A stretch of DNA of 64,000 nt, from positions 2,142,001 to 2,206,000 of the forward strand of contig NZ_AP025627.1 of assembly GCF_022846435.1 (NCBI RefSeq), given 5' to 3'. How positions within the stretch are numbered: the stretch's first letter is position 1; each line of letters opens with the position of its first letter. This document shows positions 16,664 through 25,187 of this stretch, in pieces. The position numbers were made by a program, and so were the translations under genes. The notes under the pieces are model-generated. The model had not been told where the DNA came from and did not search any database. It saw nothing but the letters and a program-made list of their open reading frames with translations. The DNA comes from Parageobacillus sp. KH3-4. Its GTDB lineage: Bacteria > Bacillota > Bacilli > Bacillales > Anoxybacillaceae.

Positions 16664-17515
16664 TCATGAAGCATTCACATGGCCTAATACTCCATTTGTC
16701 GCTGTCATCGCAATGATGACACATCCCCACATATGCTTATAAGCGGTGACAATATCATCACATGTAAACGTAATGGTCCGAGGCCCTATTAATGTGACTG
16801 TTGGAAGCGTTGTGGTCATCGTTGCTTGATTTGGCCCTTTAAATTCGATTTCGAATGTGACAGGCCCCCCGATTTTCAACGGCGGACATTGCTTTGCTTT
16901 TTGCACGGCCTTTTTCGCTTTCTCTTTAATCAGTTCATGTGCTTTTATAGGATGGAGCAATTCCGCCGCAAAACGGTCAATCCCGCGTTTTACTACCGCC
17001 GCTTCCACATGCGGCAATGTTTTGCGGACTTCGTTGACATATGCATCGTCGCCTGAAATAAAAATGGCAGGAACGTTGTAATAACCAGCTACGAACGCAT
17101 TCATTTCCGTTTCGCCAACAACACGGCCGTTAATCTTAATTTCGTTTACACAAATTCCCGCTAAACTGTGGCTGATGACCGTTCTTTCCGAACCATTCTC
17201 ACGCCCATGGTGGCCGACAAACATAATGCCGTCAAAACTGTCGTCAAGCCCCTCAAGCTGGCACATGACTCGATTGCTGCCGGAAATGAGCCGGGCTCTT
17301 GGATCTAATTCTTCAATGAGAATGTTAGACATATTTCCATGTCCATCAGCAACCACCACTTCCGTTGCTCCTCCAAGAAATGCTCCCTCAATGGCTGCAT
17401 TCACATCTTGCGTCATAAGCTTACGAAACCGCTGGTACTCGCTATTTGTTTTTAGCTGCTGGTTAGTCGCAACTCCTGAAATTCCTTCCATATCCGCTGA
17501 GATAAAAATTTTCAT
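16664..17515 (-). CDS. dppA: D-aminopeptidase, M55 family
   Basis: A 283-residue zinc peptidase that cleaves D-amino acids from the N terminus of peptides such as D-Ala-D-Ala. Zinc ligands by comparison with B. subtilis DppA are D8 and E10 (ISADMEG), the histidine of VADGHGNM, the histidine of VGHHGREN and the glutamate of VGETEMNA. ATG at 17515 is preferred to the GTG three codons before, which abuts AAAGGGG. It heads the dpp operon exactly as in B. subtilis, which ties the transporter to recycling of D-amino-acid peptides, probably from peptidoglycan. Confidence 0.93.
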   Translation of the reverse strand: MKIFISADMEGISGVATNQQLKTNSEYQRFRKLMTQDVNAAIEGAFLGGATEVVVADGHGNMSNILIEELDPRARLISGSNRVMCQLEGLDDSFDGIMFVGHHGRENGSERTVISHSLAGICVNEIKINGRVVGETEMNAFVAGYYNVPAIFISGDDAYVNEVRKTLPHVEAAVVKRGIDRFAAELLHPIKAHELIKEKAKKAVQKAKQCPPLKIGGPVTFEIEFKGPNQATMTTTLPTVTLIGPRTITFTCDDIVTAYKHMWGCVIIAMTATNGVLGHVNAS

Positions 17516-17570
17516 AGTATTCACACCCCTTTACTTGATATTTAATGATTAAAAAGTTGAATGCTCATTA

Positions 17571-17602
17571 AACGATAGAGCAATCGTCCGTTTACTATCG
17601 TT
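17571..17602. promoter_or_regulatory. Inverted repeat upstream of dppA
   Basis: AACGATAG (17571-17578) and CTATCGTT (17595-17602) are perfect 8-nt arms with a 16-nt spacer, lying between the lrp-like gene and dppA. It could be an operator, for example for the Lrp-type regulator, or an mRNA hairpin. Confidence 0.35.
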
Positions 17603-17661
17603 GCTTTCCAATCTCTTCAATCAATGACTTTCGTGAGAGAATAACCACGTTTAGCACGATA

Positions 17662-18108
17662 TTAAATGTAATCAAACGTATTTTTATACACTTCTAGTTG
17701 TATAATGGTATTCATTTCAATAATTCCGCGAATGTTATTTAATGTCTTTACCACATCTGTAATCTCATCTTGACTCGGAACCGCGATTTGGATTAAAAGC
17801 TGATAACATCCAGAGGTTAACGTAATATAGCGGACCTCTTTCATTTCTTTTAATCGACCAATGACATCCGACAATTTTTGTGGCTCCACTTTTAGTTGAA
17901 TGATGGCCCCTGCCCGAATTCCGATCGCAATCGGATTGACCACTCCCACTACTTCGAGAATCTCATGATCAACCAAGTTTTTGTATCTTGTCCGAATGGT
18001 CTTTTCTGTTACATTCAATCTACTAGCAATTTCTGTGAACGACATTCTTCCATCATTAGATAATAATTTAATAATTTGTCTATCCAGTTCATCAATTTCG
18101 TACTTCAT
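17662..18108 (-). CDS. Lrp/AsnC-family transcriptional regulator
   Basis: A 148-residue regulator. An N-terminal helix-turn-helix (LDRQIIKLLSNDGRMSFTEI, then LNVTEKTIRTRY) is followed by an RAM effector-binding domain of four strands and two helices. It lies between dppA on the same strand and a divergent amidohydrolase gene. The obvious hypothesis is that it senses an amino acid or small peptide and controls one or both neighbours. Confidence 0.9.
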   Translation of the reverse strand: MKYEIDELDRQIIKLLSNDGRMSFTEIASRLNVTEKTIRTRYKNLVDHEILEVVGVVNPIAIGIRAGAIIQLKVEPQKLSDVIGRLKEMKEVRYITLTSGCYQLLIQIAVPSQDEITDVVKTLNNIRGIIEMNTIIQLEVYKNTFDYI

Positions 18109-18321
18109 AATTACCCCTTTTCTATACTATTTTTTTATTTTTGTATTTTAAAAAGTTATTAAAACTAAATTCAGATACCGGTTTACAATACAAAAAATAC
18201 AATTTATTATCTTAATTAGGACTATTTGATTTTTTATTATAATTACAATTATTTAAAAATTCAATAGTGTTTTTTTATACTTATTAGAAAAAAATTTTTC
18301 ATAAAAGGAGAGATGATTGCG

Positions 18322-19476
18322 ATGATTGTCATTCATGGCGGCACACTGTTAGTAGGAAACGGGCAAAAAATCGAAAATGCCTGCATTGTCGTAGAAAACG
18401 GGAAAATTAAAGAGGTCGGGCATCAAGTGCGAAAACGTCCCTTCTGTCATGGTGCTCATATCATTGATGCGACAGGAAAATTTATTACACCAGGCTTAAT
18501 TGACGTTCATACCCATCTTGGCATCCATGAAGAAGGCATTGGAAAAGAAGGACATGACTTTAATGAAATTAGTTCTCCAGCTACTCCCCACGTGAGAGCG
18601 ATCGATGGAATTAATCCAAAAGATAAAGGATTTGATGATGCGAGAAGAGCAGGAGTAACCACTGTGCAAGTGATGCCGGGAAGCGCTAACGTCATTGGCG
18701 GAGAAATGGTGGTTATCAAAACAGTGGGGCAAACCGTTGATGAAATGGTCGTGAGAAACCCTTCAGGAATGAAGGCGGCTTTTGGTGAAAATCCAAAACG
18801 GGTCTATGGAGACAAAGGAAAACTCCCAACAACAAGAATGGGAATTGCCGCTCTGTTTCGCGAACAGTTTATTCAAGCGCAAACGTATCTGCAAAAAGTA
18901 GAGAGCGGAAAAGAAGTCGATCGTGATTTAAAAATGGAAAATCTAGCAAAAGTATTAAAAAAAGAAATGCCGCTGCGCGTTCACGCACACCGTGCAGATG
19001 ACATTATGACGGTGATTCGTTTGGCAAAAGAGTTTGGTTTTGCGTATACGATTGAGCATTGCACCGAAGGTCACCATGTCGCCCGTTACCTCGCAGAAAA
19101 CGGAATACAGGTGTCCGTCGGTCCAACCATGTCTACCCGTTCAAAAGTTGAGCTTGCCGATAAAGGTTGGCATACACTGCTTGCTTTACGCGATGCCGGA
19201 GTGCCTTTTTCGATTACAACAGACCACCCTGTCGTCGGCATTGAACATTTAATGACAAGCGCGATTCTTGCGGTCAAACACGGATTAGAGGAATCCTTTG
19301 CCCTGCAGGCGATTACATTAAATGCCGCAAAACATTTAGGAATCGATGATCGCGTTGGTTCGGTGGAAGCCAGGAAAGACGCGGACATTGTTATTTGGAG
19401 CGGCGACCCATTCGATTTGCGGCAAAACGTAGAAGTGACGATGATTAACGGACGTATCGTATTTCAAAGAGACTAA
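18322..19476 (+). CDS. Metal-dependent amidohydrolase (imidazolonepropionase-like)
   Basis: A 384-residue TIM-barrel amidohydrolase. Metal ligands are visible in GLIDVHTHLGIHEE, the VHAHRADD and IEHCTEGHH histidines, and TTDHP near the C-terminal end of the barrel. Flanking beta-sandwich segments (GGTLLVGNGQKIENACIVVENGKI; ADIVIWSGDPFD) are typical. The ATG at 18322 is better spaced from AAGGAGAG than the ATG at 18313. It is divergent from the lrp-like gene across a 213-bp AT-rich gap. The substrate is unknown; a cyclic amide, dipeptide or isoaspartyl peptide would suit the dpp neighbourhood. Confidence 0.82.
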   Translation: MIVIHGGTLLVGNGQKIENACIVVENGKIKEVGHQVRKRPFCHGAHIIDATGKFITPGLIDVHTHLGIHEEGIGKEGHDFNEISSPATPHVRAIDGINPKDKGFDDARRAGVTTVQVMPGSANVIGGEMVVIKTVGQTVDEMVVRNPSGMKAAFGENPKRVYGDKGKLPTTRMGIAALFREQFIQAQTYLQKVESGKEVDRDLKMENLAKVLKKEMPLRVHAHRADDIMTVIRLAKEFGFAYTIEHCTEGHHVARYLAENGIQVSVGPTMSTRSKVELADKGWHTLLALRDAGVPFSITTDHPVVGIEHLMTSAILAVKHGLEESFALQAITLNAAKHLGIDDRVGSVEARKDADIVIWSGDPFDLRQNVEVTMINGRIVFQRD

Positions 19477-19537
19477 TCATGTTTATATGAAGTGAATAAG
19501 CTTACTCTACACGAACTTTCATAGATGAATAGAAACG

Positions 19538-19580
19538 GCCCTTGCTGAAGAACCTTTGCAAAAGATTCTTCGGCAAGGGC
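19538..19580. terminator. Bidirectional terminator, amidohydrolase / enoyl-CoA hydratase
   Basis: GCCCTTGCTGAAGAA and TTCTTCGGCAAGGGC form a 15-bp stem (one G-U pair) with a 13-nt loop. It lies between two convergent genes. T-rich sequence follows on the plus strand. Confidence 0.75.
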
Positions 19581-19587
19581 TTCTTAA

Positions 19588-20352
19588 TTATCTCCCCTGA
19601 AACTTCGGCTTCCTTTTTTCTAAAAAAGCGCGCACTCCTTCGCGATGATCTTCCGTTTGCCGCATTTTTTGCTGTTCCTCTGTTTCGAACTGAAGCACTT
19701 TTAGCAATTCATCTTTTGTCAAATTGACGTACAGCTTCTTCGTCGCGATCATCGCCTGCAGCGGTTTTGCCTGCCATTCGGCGATTTTTTCCTCAGCTTT
19801 AGCTTCATCGTCAACAATTATGTCGACAATGCCGAGTTCATACGCTTCTTCGGCATTCATCAGTTTTCCTTCCCAAATGATATGCTTCGCCTTGACTTGC
19901 CCGACTCGCTTCGCCAAAAGAAAATGTCCGCCTCCGTCTGGAATCAGTCCGATGCCGATAAAGTTCATCGCCAGGCGCGCTTCTTTCGTTGCGATGATAT
20001 AATCGCTCGCTAAAGCAAAGCTTAGCCCCAGCCCTGCCGCTGGCCCATGGACGACAGAAACGACGATTTTCGGCATGCTGTATAACATCATAATAACTTC
20101 TTGAATGTTGTTCATGATCTCAGGAAATCTTTCTGGTTCGTCTGCATTTAGCATCGTTTTAATATCGCCGCCAGCGGAAAATCCTCTTCCTTTTCCGCGA
20201 ATAAGAACGATCAGCGCATCGCTTTGCTCAATTTGGCGCAACGCTTCGAGCAGCTCCTGTAACATTTGTTCATTCATCGCGTTTAACGAATCCGGACGGT
20301 TCAGCTCCAATACCGCCACATTTCCCGAAAATGAAAGAACGACTGTTTCCAT
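19588..20352 (-). CDS. Enoyl-CoA hydratase/isomerase family protein
   Basis: A 254-residue crotonase-fold protein. The start METVVLSF follows GGGGGAT at 20352; the frame is open 18 codons further upstream without a site. The oxyanion-hole segments GRGFSAGGDIKTM and VHGPAAGLGLSFALASDYIIA are present. The second active-site region reads IGIGLIPDGGGHFLL, where an Asp rather than the usual hydratase Glu follows the Pro. This resembles isomerase or PaaG-like members. It starts about 110 bp downstream of the symporter gene, but a terminator separates them. Confidence 0.85.
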   Translation of the reverse strand: METVVLSFSGNVAVLELNRPDSLNAMNEQMLQELLEALRQIEQSDALIVLIRGKGRGFSAGGDIKTMLNADEPERFPEIMNNIQEVIMMLYSMPKIVVSVVHGPAAGLGLSFALASDYIIATKEARLAMNFIGIGLIPDGGGHFLLAKRVGQVKAKHIIWEGKLMNAEEAYELGIVDIIVDDEAKAEEKIAEWQAKPLQAMIATKKLYVNLTKDELLKVLQFETEEQQKMRQTEDHREGVRAFLEKRKPKFQGR

Positions 20353-20428
20353 GACTATCCCCCTGTTTGACCAATTTCCTATATTAAATTTCTCATTTGA
20401 TCGCAAAACTCCTTTAATTTTTCAAGAA

Positions 20429-20460
20429 AAAACCGTATCACCCAAAAGGGGATACAGGTT
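20429..20460 (-). terminator. Terminator after the sodium:solute symporter gene
   Basis: AACC.GTATC and GATAC.AGGTT pair around a C4/G4-flanked loop, with one bulge on each side. On the minus strand GGTTTTTTCTT follows. It starts just after the symporter stop. Confidence 0.7.
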
Positions 20461-20464
20461 CCCG

Positions 20465-21892
20465 TTAAAGCGCACCTTGTTCATCTTCCCACTCTTCCAA
20501 TACGATGTTGCCATTTTGTATGTTGGAAGATGGCTGCAGATAAGAAAAGATAATCATAGAAACAATGCTGGCTGCAATCCCATACATAATCGGATTGGTA
20601 GAACTTAATCCTTCCACTGCCAAACCGACAAGCACGACCAGCGAACTAATAATAATCGAATAGAAACCAGCTTTCGCTGTCGCCTTTTTCCAGAAGAAAC
20701 CGAGAACTACAGGAACAAAAATGGCGCCGGATAAAATCGCATAAGCCACATCCAATGCGACGAGCACATCTTGAATCCAAATGGCAAACGTAATCGCGGT
20801 AATTCCAATGGCTAAAGTGATCATTCGTGACAGAAAAACAAACTTTTGATCGCTAATGTCTTTTAGCCAATGCTGCTTCAAAATATCATGGGATAAAAGA
20901 GTAGAAGAAGCAAGCAACGTTCCAGAAGCAGTGGACATGAGCGCAGAACATACACTTGCCAAAATGAGCCCTACCAAACCGTGTGGCAAGATCGTCAGCG
21001 ACATTTTTGCAAATACATTTTGCGGATCGTTAATGGTTGGGAAAACGATGACTGCACACATGCCAATAATGCTTAATGCTGATGCATAGGCAAAGCTGTA
21101 TAGGCCAGCGTATACTGCACCGCTCCGGGCAATTTTTGTTGTGCGTGCCGTAAACACCCGCTGCCAAATATCCTGTGATACCACCATTCCTAAAGTATAT
21201 AGCAAAAAGTATTGAAAAATGTTCGCCCATCCCATTGATGTCAGATCAAAATGCGTGGCAGGCAATTGTTCAGAGAGTGATTTCCATCCGCCAACATAGG
21301 ATAAACTAAGCGGCAGCATAACGAAAAAAATGCCGACTGTCATGACGATAAACTGAATAATATCTGTCATGGTAACGCTCCACATTCCCCCGAGAATTGT
21401 ATAAAACAGCACGATTCCCCCGCCGACTAACATCGAAACCGTCATATTCCAACCTAGCACAGCATGAATAATAGTGCCCATTCCTATGACTTGCGTAACG
21501 GAAACCATCATCGTGTAAATGGCTGCTACAAGCGCGCTAATCAAGCGTGTTTCTTTATTGTACCGGCGTCCAAGCAATTCACTAATCGTAGTAACATTTG
21601 CACCATAAATTTGATGAATAAAAAACAAACCGAGCACGGTAATTCCAAGACCAATCATGAATACAAACCATATGCCTGAAAGCCCGAATTGATACCCTAA
21701 TTTAGCTGTTCCTATCGTCGAGGCGCCGCCAAGAATGACCGCAGACAGACAGCCAAGATAGATAAACAATCCGAGATTTCTGCCGGCAAGCGCATAGTCT
21801 TCTACTGTTTTCGCTTTTTTCGCTCCCAAAATCCCTACGATAACTAAAAGAAGAAAATAAAATAGAATAACCCCTGTATCAAGTATGCTCAT
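20465..21892 (-). CDS. Sodium:solute symporter (SSS family)
   Basis: A 475-residue transporter with about thirteen hydrophobic segments. The N-terminal SSS signature reads TVEDYALAGRNLGLF followed by LSAVILGGASTIGTAKLGYQFG, and the SALMSTASGTLLASSTLLSHDI segment holds the conserved serine-rich sodium site. It lies 42 bp downstream of a class III aminotransferase and is probably cotranscribed from a -24/-12 promoter at 23328-23343. The substrate is then likely the amine or amino acid handled by that enzyme. Proline, pantothenate and GABA-like solutes are family possibilities. Confidence 0.85.
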   Translation of the reverse strand: MSILDTGVILFYFLLLVIVGILGAKKAKTVEDYALAGRNLGLFIYLGCLSAVILGGASTIGTAKLGYQFGLSGIWFVFMIGLGITVLGLFFIHQIYGANVTTISELLGRRYNKETRLISALVAAIYTMMVSVTQVIGMGTIIHAVLGWNMTVSMLVGGGIVLFYTILGGMWSVTMTDIIQFIVMTVGIFFVMLPLSLSYVGGWKSLSEQLPATHFDLTSMGWANIFQYFLLYTLGMVVSQDIWQRVFTARTTKIARSGAVYAGLYSFAYASALSIIGMCAVIVFPTINDPQNVFAKMSLTILPHGLVGLILASVCSALMSTASGTLLASSTLLSHDILKQHWLKDISDQKFVFLSRMITLAIGITAITFAIWIQDVLVALDVAYAILSGAIFVPVVLGFFWKKATAKAGFYSIIISSLVVLVGLAVEGLSSTNPIMYGIAASIVSMIIFSYLQPSSNIQNGNIVLEEWEDEQGAL

Positions 21893-21934
21893 GAAAATTC
21901 CCCCATCCCCTTATTTTTAACAAATGAACTGCTG

Positions 21935-23281
21935 TTATTTTCCAGCCATTTTCGTCATCATCGGATGTGCGCCAATTTCTATTTCGTATTCTGTCAGTGC
22001 CTGATCTAGCATGTTTAATCCTTCGTCAATCTGCTCTTTCGTCACGGTCAACGGCGGAATCATGCGAATGACCTCTCCTTTATTCCCACATAGATAGAAA
22101 AGAACTCCTTTTTGCAGGCAGCGGTTCAAAATCTCCATCACTCCCTCTCCATTCGGTTCGCCAGTATGCGGATGAACAATCTCGATACCGATCATAAGCC
22201 CGATCGAACGCACTTCTCCAATTACTGGATGCTTTGCTTTTAACACTTCCAGCTTCTCACGGGCGTATTTTCCAACTTTTTTGCAATTTTCCAGTAAATT
22301 TTCTTCTTTAAATACTTCTAATGTGGCAAGCGCTGCCGCACATGCGATGGGATTGCCGCCAAATGTCGTGCCATGGCTCCCTAGCGGCCATTGCTGCATC
22401 AACTCTTTTGAGGCAACCGTTGCGCTTAGCGGAAGGCCGGAAGCAATTCCTTTGGCGATCGCCATAATGTCTGGGGTGACGCCGAATGTTTGTGCCGCAA
22501 ACCATTCACCAGTGCGGCCAAACCCCGTCTGCACCTCATCGAAAATGAGTAAAATTCCATAGCGGTCACAAATCTCTCTTATTTTGCGCAGCCAGCCTTT
22601 TGGCGGCACAATATACCCTCCTTCCCCAAGCACTGGTTCTAAAATCATGCATGCCACTTCTTCCGGAGTGACTTGGTGAGCAAACAAAGAAGCCGCGTCT
22701 TTTTCAAGCTGATTCGCAAAATACATATCCGGGTCTTCCCCATTCGGACAATCTTTTGGATTGGCATACGGAAGCTGATACGTCAATCCGTTTGGCTGCA
22801 AATATTTTCGGTATTTGCTTTTGGACGTCGTTACGCTAAGCGCCCCTAAAGAACGGCCATGAAAACATCCCGTAAACGAGACAACATACGGCCTTTTCGT
22901 CACATGTTTTGCCAGCTTAATAGCCCCTTCGATCGCCTCCGTTCCGCTGTTCGCAAAAAAGAAACAGTTCAGGCCTTCAGGCATAATATGCGTTAGTTCT
23001 TCAGCCAAACGAAGGATCGATTCATACATGATTACTCCGCTTGGCCCATGCATAAGGCGGTCCGCGGCATCTTTGATGGCTTGTACGACTTTCGGATGGC
23101 GATGCCCCGTATTGGCAACAGCAATACCGGAAGTAAAATCAAGATATTTTTTTCCATCCAGTCCGTAGTAGTAGCATCCTTCTTCCTTTACCACCGGCAA
23201 GTTCGGATGGTCTTTGGCCATCGTTGGCGCAAGTAAATCGGAAATTTTGTGATAGAGATGCATCCAGTTGTTCTCTGTCAT
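21935..23281 (-). CDS. Class III PLP aminotransferase (omega-amine or GABA type)
   Basis: A 448-residue fold-type I aminotransferase. The cofactor lysine lies in [16 protein letters not shown], the PLP-binding aspartate in [16 protein letters not shown], and the phosphate-binding [17 protein letters not shown] and [12 protein letters not shown] segments are intact. ATG at 23281 is chosen for the AAGGGGAG site; 17 more in-frame codons upstream look untranslated. It differs clearly from the GabT encoded 2 kb away. Putrescine, agmatine, beta-alanine or another omega-amine is possible. The -24/-12 promoter and paired palindromes upstream place it in the same regulon as gabT. Confidence 0.87.
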   Translation of the reverse strand: MTENNWMHLYHKISDLLAPTMAKDHPNLPVVKEEGCYYYGLDGKKYLDFTSGIAVANTGHRHPKVVQAIKDAADRLMHGPSGVIMYESILRLAEELTHIMPEGLNCFFFANSGTEAIEGAIKLAKHVTKRPYVVSFTGCFHGRSLGALSVTTSKSKYRKYLQPNGLTYQLPYANPKDCPNGEDPDMYFANQLEKDAASLFAHQVTPEEVACMILEPVLGEGGYIVPPKGWLRKIREICDRYGILLIFDEVQTGFGRTGEWFAAQTFGVTPDIMAIAKGIASGLPLSATVASKELMQQWPLGSHGTTFGGNPIACAAALATLEVFKEENLLENCKKVGKYAREKLEVLKAKHPVIGEVRSIGLMIGIEIVHPHTGEPNGEGVMEILNRCLQKGVLFYLCGNKGEVIRMIPPLTVTKEQIDEGLNMLDQALTEYEIEIGAHPMMTKMAGK

Positions 23282-23327
23282 GTGCGTTTCTCCCCTTTGG
23301 CAAATCAGTTTGTTCATAAAAAAATTA

Positions 23328-23343
23328 TGCAAATATCATACCA
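23328..23343 (-). promoter_or_regulatory. Sigma-54 (-24/-12) promoter of the aminotransferase-symporter operon
   Basis: On the minus strand TGGTATGATATTTGCA has GG and GC separated by exactly ten bases, with the TTGCA -12 element intact and a -24 element (TGGTAT) differing from TGGCAC at two positions. It lies 47 bp before the start codon. Confidence 0.7.
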
Positions 23344-23567
23344 ATATTTATATAATTCAATATTTTTAAAATTTACACGCATCAGATATCCGATCATACC
23401 AATTTTTGCTGTTTCTAGCGTTGTTTTGCTTTCATAAGAACTTGCTTCTCTATAATTGTCTAAAATTTTAGAAAAAAATAGAGAATGAAGAATGGCTAAT
23501 TCCTCGTTCCATCATTCCGCTTGTGCGTACTCCTCCGTCTTATTTTAAATTACCGGTGTAACTGTCT

Positions 23568-23607
23568 TTTTAATTCATTTTTGAATTAAAAAATTCATTT
23601 CTAAATT
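23568..23607. promoter_or_regulatory. Paired palindromic upstream activator sites
   Basis: Site 1 (23568-23591) is TTTTAATTCA-N4-TGAATTAAAA, a perfect palindrome. Site 2 (23592-23607) is AATTCA-N4-TAAATT, with one mismatch. Their centres are 20 bp apart, two helical turns, and lie about 260-280 bp upstream of the expected sigma-54 start point. The same motif occurs upstream of the ureohydrolase operon. Confidence 0.6.
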
Positions 23608-23674
23608 AATCATCGATTTCCATTTCTTTTTCTGCTTCATGCATGCAAGCATCTATTCAGTAAAAAAAGAAAAA

Positions 23675-23699
23675 CCGTACCACCAAAAAGGTGATACGG
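23675..23699 (-). terminator. Terminator after the gabT-aldehyde dehydrogenase operon
   Basis: CCGTACCACC and GGTGATACGG form a 10-bp stem (one mismatch) with a 5-nt loop. On the minus strand TTTTTCTTTTTTT follows. It begins 8 bp after the dehydrogenase stop. Confidence 0.8.
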
Positions 23700-23706
23700 C
23701 TCATGA

Positions 23707-25146
23707 TTACCGATTGCGGTTGAAAATAACCAGTTTCAATTCCGTCATCTCTTCAATCGCATAGCGAAGCCCTTCGCGGCCGACTCCGCTCTCTTTCACG
23801 CCGCCGTATGGCATATGGTCAACGCGGAACGTCGGGATGTCGTTGATCAGCACGCCGCCGACATGCAGTTTTTCCGCTGCTTCCCAGGCGACATGTATAT
23901 TATCTGTATATACGCCCGCTTGCAATCCGTACCGCGAATCATTGACGAGCTCGATCGCCTCTTCGATTGAGCGGACGCGGTTAATCAAGACAATTGGCGC
24001 AAACACTTCCTGGCATGATACTTTCATCGTCGGCTGTGCGTCTAAAATCACGGTTGGAAGCAGGATGTTTCCGTCCCGTTCACCGCCAAGCGCGACTTTG
24101 GCTCCGCCTTGTTTCGCTTCTTCGATCCAGGCGAGCGCCCGATCGACATCTTTTGGCGTGATTAACGCAGAAACATCCGTATTTGGATCCAATGGATCTC
24201 CTACTTTTAGTTGTTTCGCAGCGGCAATAAATTTTTCGACAAACTCGTCATACCGCTTTTCATGCACGTAAATGCGCTGGAGCGAAATGCACACTTGCCC
24301 TTGGAAGGAAAACGCGCCAAACACGCAGCGCGGAATAATGCGGTCGACGTCTACTTGTTCATCGACAATGACTGCAGAGTTGGAGCCAAGTTCGAGCGTC
24401 ACCCGCTTTAAGCCCGCTTTGTTGCGGATGCCGATTCCAACTTCCGGGCTGCCGGTAAAGGTGATCATGCTGATGCGCGGATCGGTGACGATTTTATCGC
24501 CGACGGTTCTTCCGCTTCCCGTTACGACATTTAATGCTCCTTTTGGCAGCCCCGCATTTTCAAACAGCTCCGCGATAAAGTAGGCGGAAAGCGGCGTTTG
24601 GCTTGCCGGCTTTAACACGACCGTATTGCCCGAGGCAACCGCTGGACCGAGTTTATGCGCCACCAGGTTCATTGGGAAGTTAAACGGTGTAATTGCGCCG
24701 ATGACGCCGATCGGCTCTCTTACAGTAAAGGCGACGCGATTTTCCCCGCCTGGCGCCGCATCAAGCGGAACCGTTTCTCCATGAATCCGTTTCGCTTCTT
24801 CGGCGGCAAATTTGTACGTTTGAATCGTCCGCGCCACTTCCCCTTTTGCCGTTGTAATCGGTTTGGCTGCTTCAAGCGCAATGATGCGCGCCGCTTCTTC
24901 TGCGCGTTCCTGCAGCTCTGCGACCACTTTTTCTAAAATCTCCGCCCGTTTGTACGCCGGCATGCTGGCCAATTCTTTTCTCGCTTCATACGCTGCGGCA
25001 ATCGCCCGTTCGACTTCCTCTTCCGTCGCCATAGGAATCTCCGCTAACGCTTCGCCCGAATAAGGAGACGTTAACGTGGTATACGATTTCGCTTCCACCC
25101 ATTCACCGTTAATATAGAGTTTCTTTTTGTCAAGCGTTGTTTTCAT
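23707..25146 (-). CDS. NAD(P)-dependent aldehyde dehydrogenase (succinate-semialdehyde type by context)
   Basis: A 479-residue enzyme. The cofactor-binding FTGSPEVGIGI, the general-base glutamate in TLELGSNSAVIV, and the catalytic cysteine in FSFQGQVCISLQR are present. The start at 25146 follows GAGGGGGAAACA. It lies 41 bp downstream of gabT and shares its -24/-12 promoter. In that setting the expected reaction is succinate semialdehyde to succinate. The sequence is not a textbook GabD: the QGQVCISLQR context is closer to broad aldehyde and phosphonoacetaldehyde or sulfolactaldehyde dehydrogenases, so the substrate rests on the operon. Confidence 0.87.
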   Translation of the reverse strand: MKTTLDKKKLYINGEWVEAKSYTTLTSPYSGEALAEIPMATEEEVERAIAAAYEARKELASMPAYKRAEILEKVVAELQERAEEAARIIALEAAKPITTAKGEVARTIQTYKFAAEEAKRIHGETVPLDAAPGGENRVAFTVREPIGVIGAITPFNFPMNLVAHKLGPAVASGNTVVLKPASQTPLSAYFIAELFENAGLPKGALNVVTGSGRTVGDKIVTDPRISMITFTGSPEVGIGIRNKAGLKRVTLELGSNSAVIVDEQVDVDRIIPRCVFGAFSFQGQVCISLQRIYVHEKRYDEFVEKFIAAAKQLKVGDPLDPNTDVSALITPKDVDRALAWIEEAKQGGAKVALGGERDGNILLPTVILDAQPTMKVSCQEVFAPIVLINRVRSIEEAIELVNDSRYGLQAGVYTDNIHVAWEAAEKLHVGGVLINDIPTFRVDHMPYGGVKESGVGREGLRYAIEEMTELKLVIFNRNR

Positions 25147-25187
25147 TGTTTCCCCCTCTTTCTTCATAACTTTTTTGCCTCAAAATA

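Noticed and set aside
17516-17661. A CodY box upstream of dppA
   Set aside because: B. subtilis dpp is CodY-controlled, but no good match to AATTTTCWGAAAATT was found in the gap.
23380-23415. Another TTGGTATGATC on the minus strand as a sigma-54 promoter
   Set aside because: The -24-like part is present, but no GC follows at the required ten-base distance.
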